Program-made: the position numbers and the translations under genes
Origin: Cryptomeria japonica
Lineage: Eukaryota > Streptophyta > Pinopsida > Cupressales > Cupressaceae
Assembly: GCF_030272615.1 (NCBI RefSeq)
Contig: NW_026729200.1
Span: 100,001-146,670, forward strand
Reading direction: 5' to 3'
DNA: 46,670 bases
Shown: in pieces, positions 44,157 to 46,670 of the stretch
How the letters are laid out: every line of letters begins with the position of its first letter
How positions within the stretch are numbered: position 1 is the first letter of the stretch
Notes under the pieces: model-generated
Told to the model about the DNA's origin: nothing
Database searches by the model: none
The model's input: only the letters and a program-made list of their open reading frames with translations

Positions 44157-46099
44157 CGCCGGGCGTCGCAATGCTATTTGAATAAACCTTTTGCCCGTTT
44201 GCGTTCTCGTCGGGGCCGGGCCGGGCCGGGGTGCGCTGCCCGCACTACCGCGCGCGCGGGGGCGACACCGAGCGCGCACCCGAGGCGCCCCGAGCACACA
44301 GGCCACGGTGCAACCCGGGCGTTGTGCGCGCACCCCGGTGCGCCCGAGGTGCTGCGCGCGCACCCAGGTGAAATCGGTGTGCACCTCGGCCAGTGCGCGC
44401 TCGGTCGAGTCGCGCACGTTGGCCAAGGTGCACGGTGATGTTTCTTACTCTAAGGTTCCGCACCAGACGCCCGGGACAGGTGAGCGAAGCTGGGCGGGGC
44501 CGGGTGCGCGGCCGGGGCAGGTGCACGCAGCTGGAGAGAGCTTTGGAGCACACCAGAGGTGCGCACCTTGGAGCACACTTCGGAGCGCACCAATGATGCG
44601 CTCCATTCAAAAGTTTCCTGAAAAGGCAAAAAAAGTTGAGATTATAGAATTTCCCACTTGAGAGATTGTAAAAAAAAAAAATTTAAAATGAAGGAAACGC
44701 GGGTGCCAAGGTGTGCGCGCCCGGGTGCGCAGCCCAGCCAAGGTGTGCGCACCAAGGCGCCCACCCTGGCGAAGGTGCACGCAAGGTGCGCACCCGAGGC
44801 AAACCGGACAATTAACCCAACTTTCGACTTCGCGCGCACCTGCGCACCTTGGAGCGCACTTCGGAGCGCTCCTTGGTGCGCACCAATCTTGGGCACCTCG
44901 GAGTGCACCATGGCGCCCACCAAGGTGCGCACCCGGGGCAAACCGAGCTCCGACTTCGTGCGCACCTTGGAGCGCACGAAAGGTGCGCACCATGGCGCCC
45001 ACCAAGGTGCGCAGCCCAGCCAAGGCGTGCGCATCAAGGTGCGCACCCTGGCGAAGGTGCGCACCCGGGGCAAACCGAGCTCCGACTTCGTGCGCACCTT
45101 GGAGCGCACAAAGGGTGCGCAACCCAGCCAAGGTGTGCGCACCCCGGGCAAACCGAGCTCCGAATCGTGCGCACCTTGGAGCACACTTCGGAGCCCTCCT
45201 TGGTGCGCACCGATGTTGCGCACCTCGGAGCGCACCCGGGGAAAACAATGCAATTAACCCGACTTTCGACTTCGTGGGCACCTCGGAGCGCTCTCGGGTT
45301 CGCACCTCGGAGCACACCGAGGTGCGCACCTTTGATGCGCTGCCTTCACCAATTTCCAGAAAAGGCAAGAAAACATTGAGAAGGTGTGCGCACCGAGGTG
45401 CCCACCCTGGCGAAGGTGCACGCGAGGTGCGCACCCGGGGCAAACCGGGCTCCGACTTCGTGCACGCCATGCTGCGCACCTTGGAGGGCCATGGTGCGCA
45501 CCTTGGAGCACACTTCGGAGCGCTCAATGGTGCCCAACCCAGCCAAGGTGCCCACCGCGGCGAAGGTGCACGCGAGGTGCGCACCCGGGGCAAACCGGGC
45601 TCCGACTTCGTGCACGCCGCACCTTGGAGCACACTTCGGAGCGCTCCTTGGTGCGCACCAGGGCGCGCAACCCAGCCGAGGTGCCCACCCCGGCGAAGGT
45701 GCACGCGGGGTGCGCACCCGGGGCAAACCGGGCTCCGACTTCGTGCACGCCATGGTGCCCACCGCGCCAAGGTGCACGCGAGGTGCGCACCCGGGGCAAA
45801 CCGGGCTCCGACTTCGTGCACGCCGCACCTTGGAGCACACTTCGGAGCGCTCCTTGGTGCGCACCAGGGCGCGCAACCCAGCCGAGGTGCCCACCCCGGC
45901 GAAGGTGCACGCGAGGTGCGCACCCGGGGCAAACCGGGCTCCGACTTCGTGCACGCCATGGTGCCCACCGCGGCGAAGGTGCACGCGAGGTGCGCACCCG
46001 GGGCAAACCGGGCTCCGACTTCGTGCACGCCGCACCTTGGAGCACACTTCGGAGCGCTCCTTGGTGCGCACCATGGTGCCCACCAGGGCGCGCAACCCC

Positions 46100-46670
46100 A
46101 CCAAACGCTCGGACAAAAAAAGAGGGGCCGCTCCAATAACCCCACTTCGGAGCGCACCAGAAACCCCACTGGACGCTTGGGCAAAAAAGTAATGCGCACC
46201 CGAAGCCCCTACCCAGAAATCCCCAGTTCGGACATGGGGAGCTGCAACGGTAAAAAGCCTCACTAAACTCTCGGACGGAAAGGTGGCTCGAGGGTAATGC
46301 CCGAAACCCCACTTCCACTTCCGCTCTTCGGAGCCCCGCCCAGCACTTGGACGAAAAAAATGCGGCACATGGGTTGCCGAGCTTGGCACCTGGATGAGAA
46401 ACCCCTCTTCGGAGCCCCGCCCGGCACTTGGACAAAAAAAATGCAGCCCCCGGATGAGAAACCCCTCTTCGAAGCCCCGCCCAACACTTGGACGAAAAAA
46501 ATGCGGCCCAAGGGTTGCCCAGCTTGGCCCCTGGATGAGAAACCCCTCTTCGAAGCCCCGCCCAACACTTGGACAAAAAAAATGCGGCCCAAGGGTTTTG
46601 CCCAGCTCGGCCCCCGGATGAGAAACCCCTCTTCGGAGCCCCGCCCAGCACTTGGACGAAAAAAATGCGG
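46100..46670. repeat. Right-flank array of GAAACCCC / A-run modules
   Basis: From 46100 the sequence continues as diverged modules of the kind GAAACCCCAC...CGGACAAAAAAAG, related to the module at about 16830 in unit 1. From about 46309 this becomes a tandem array with GAGAAACCCCTCTTCG at 46396, 46456, 46537 and 46620 (steps 60, 81 and 83 bp) and CACTTGGACGAAAAAAATGC at each unit end. The 60-bp copy lacks the AAGGGTTGCCCAGCTTGG part. The array runs off the window. No 25S 3' end is seen. Confidence 0.85.

Larger units (their letters stand above)
42772..46099 (+). repeat. 5S macrosatellite unit 6, truncated at its right side
   Basis: Complete through the G-rich block, 5S gene and first GC modules, with AT-rich modules at 44595 and 45331. 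Homology stops at about 46099 in GCGCAACCCC, equivalent to about 15853 of unit 1, so roughly 2.7 kb is missing. A private contraction, ACCGCGCCAAGG near 45765, replaces ACCGCGGCGAAGG. Confidence 0.93.

Noticed and set aside
12449-46099. LTR retrotransposon or other autonomous element as the 6-kb unit
   Set aside because: No reverse transcriptase, integrase or transposase motif, no terminal repeats or target-site duplications are visible; units abut directly.
12449-46099. Assembly collapse or duplication artefact as the source of the macro-units
   Set aside because: Not excluded without reads, but units carry distinct private markers and two lengths, which is more like real paralogous copies than duplicated assembly.

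Overview
This window appears to be pure ribosomal-DNA spacer from a land plant, most likely a gymnosperm. I found no credible protein-coding gene. The firm anchors are six identical 5S rRNA genes on the + strand, at 13703, 19812, 25846, 31879, 37989 and 44026. Their sequence is a plant 5S, and from memory it is closest to the gymnosperm type. The second anchor is thirteen copies of a motif that on the minus strand reads TTATATAGGGG, which is the plant RNA polymerase I core promoter pattern. I therefore read the window as a giant intergenic spacer (IGS) of a 35S rDNA unit transcribed right to left, with 18S beyond the left edge, 25S beyond the right edge, and 5S genes inserted in the opposite orientation. 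No 18S or 25S sequence is visible, so the linkage is inferred.

Layout, left to right. Positions 1-1061 are low-repeat sequence (probable 18S-proximal external transcribed spacer). Positions 1062-1780 hold decayed pieces of the next array. Positions 1781-6482 hold about 25 copies of a 188-bp tandem repeat. Positions 6483-7860 hold three large repeats, each with a promoter and an inverted repeat just downstream of it. Positions 7861-8213 hold a 106-bp dimeric repeat. Positions 8214-9358 hold four 311-bp promoter repeats. Positions 9359-9990 hold a 38/52-bp minisatellite. Positions 9991-10985 hold six promoters, mostly at 157-bp spacing. Positions 10986-12448 are GC-rich to G-rich minisatellite.

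Positions 12449 to about 46099 are a macrosatellite: five complete units of 6033-6110 bp and a truncated sixth. Each unit has the same order: G-rich GGTGGGT minisatellite, T-rich spacer, GC-rich leader, one 5S gene, GC-rich 3' flank, then about 4.3 kb of palindrome-rich GC modules punctuated by seven AT-rich modules. Positions 46100-46670 are a different GC/A-rich array that runs off the window.

Together this suggests a spacer with a long row of duplicated Pol I promoters facing left and Pol III-transcribed 5S genes facing right. Concerted evolution is visible at several nested scales: 10-bp palindromes, 38-188-bp repeats, 311-490-bp promoter units and 6-kb macro-units. The numerous long open frames, up to 879 codons, are artefacts of stop-poor GC repeats that are open in many frames on both strands.
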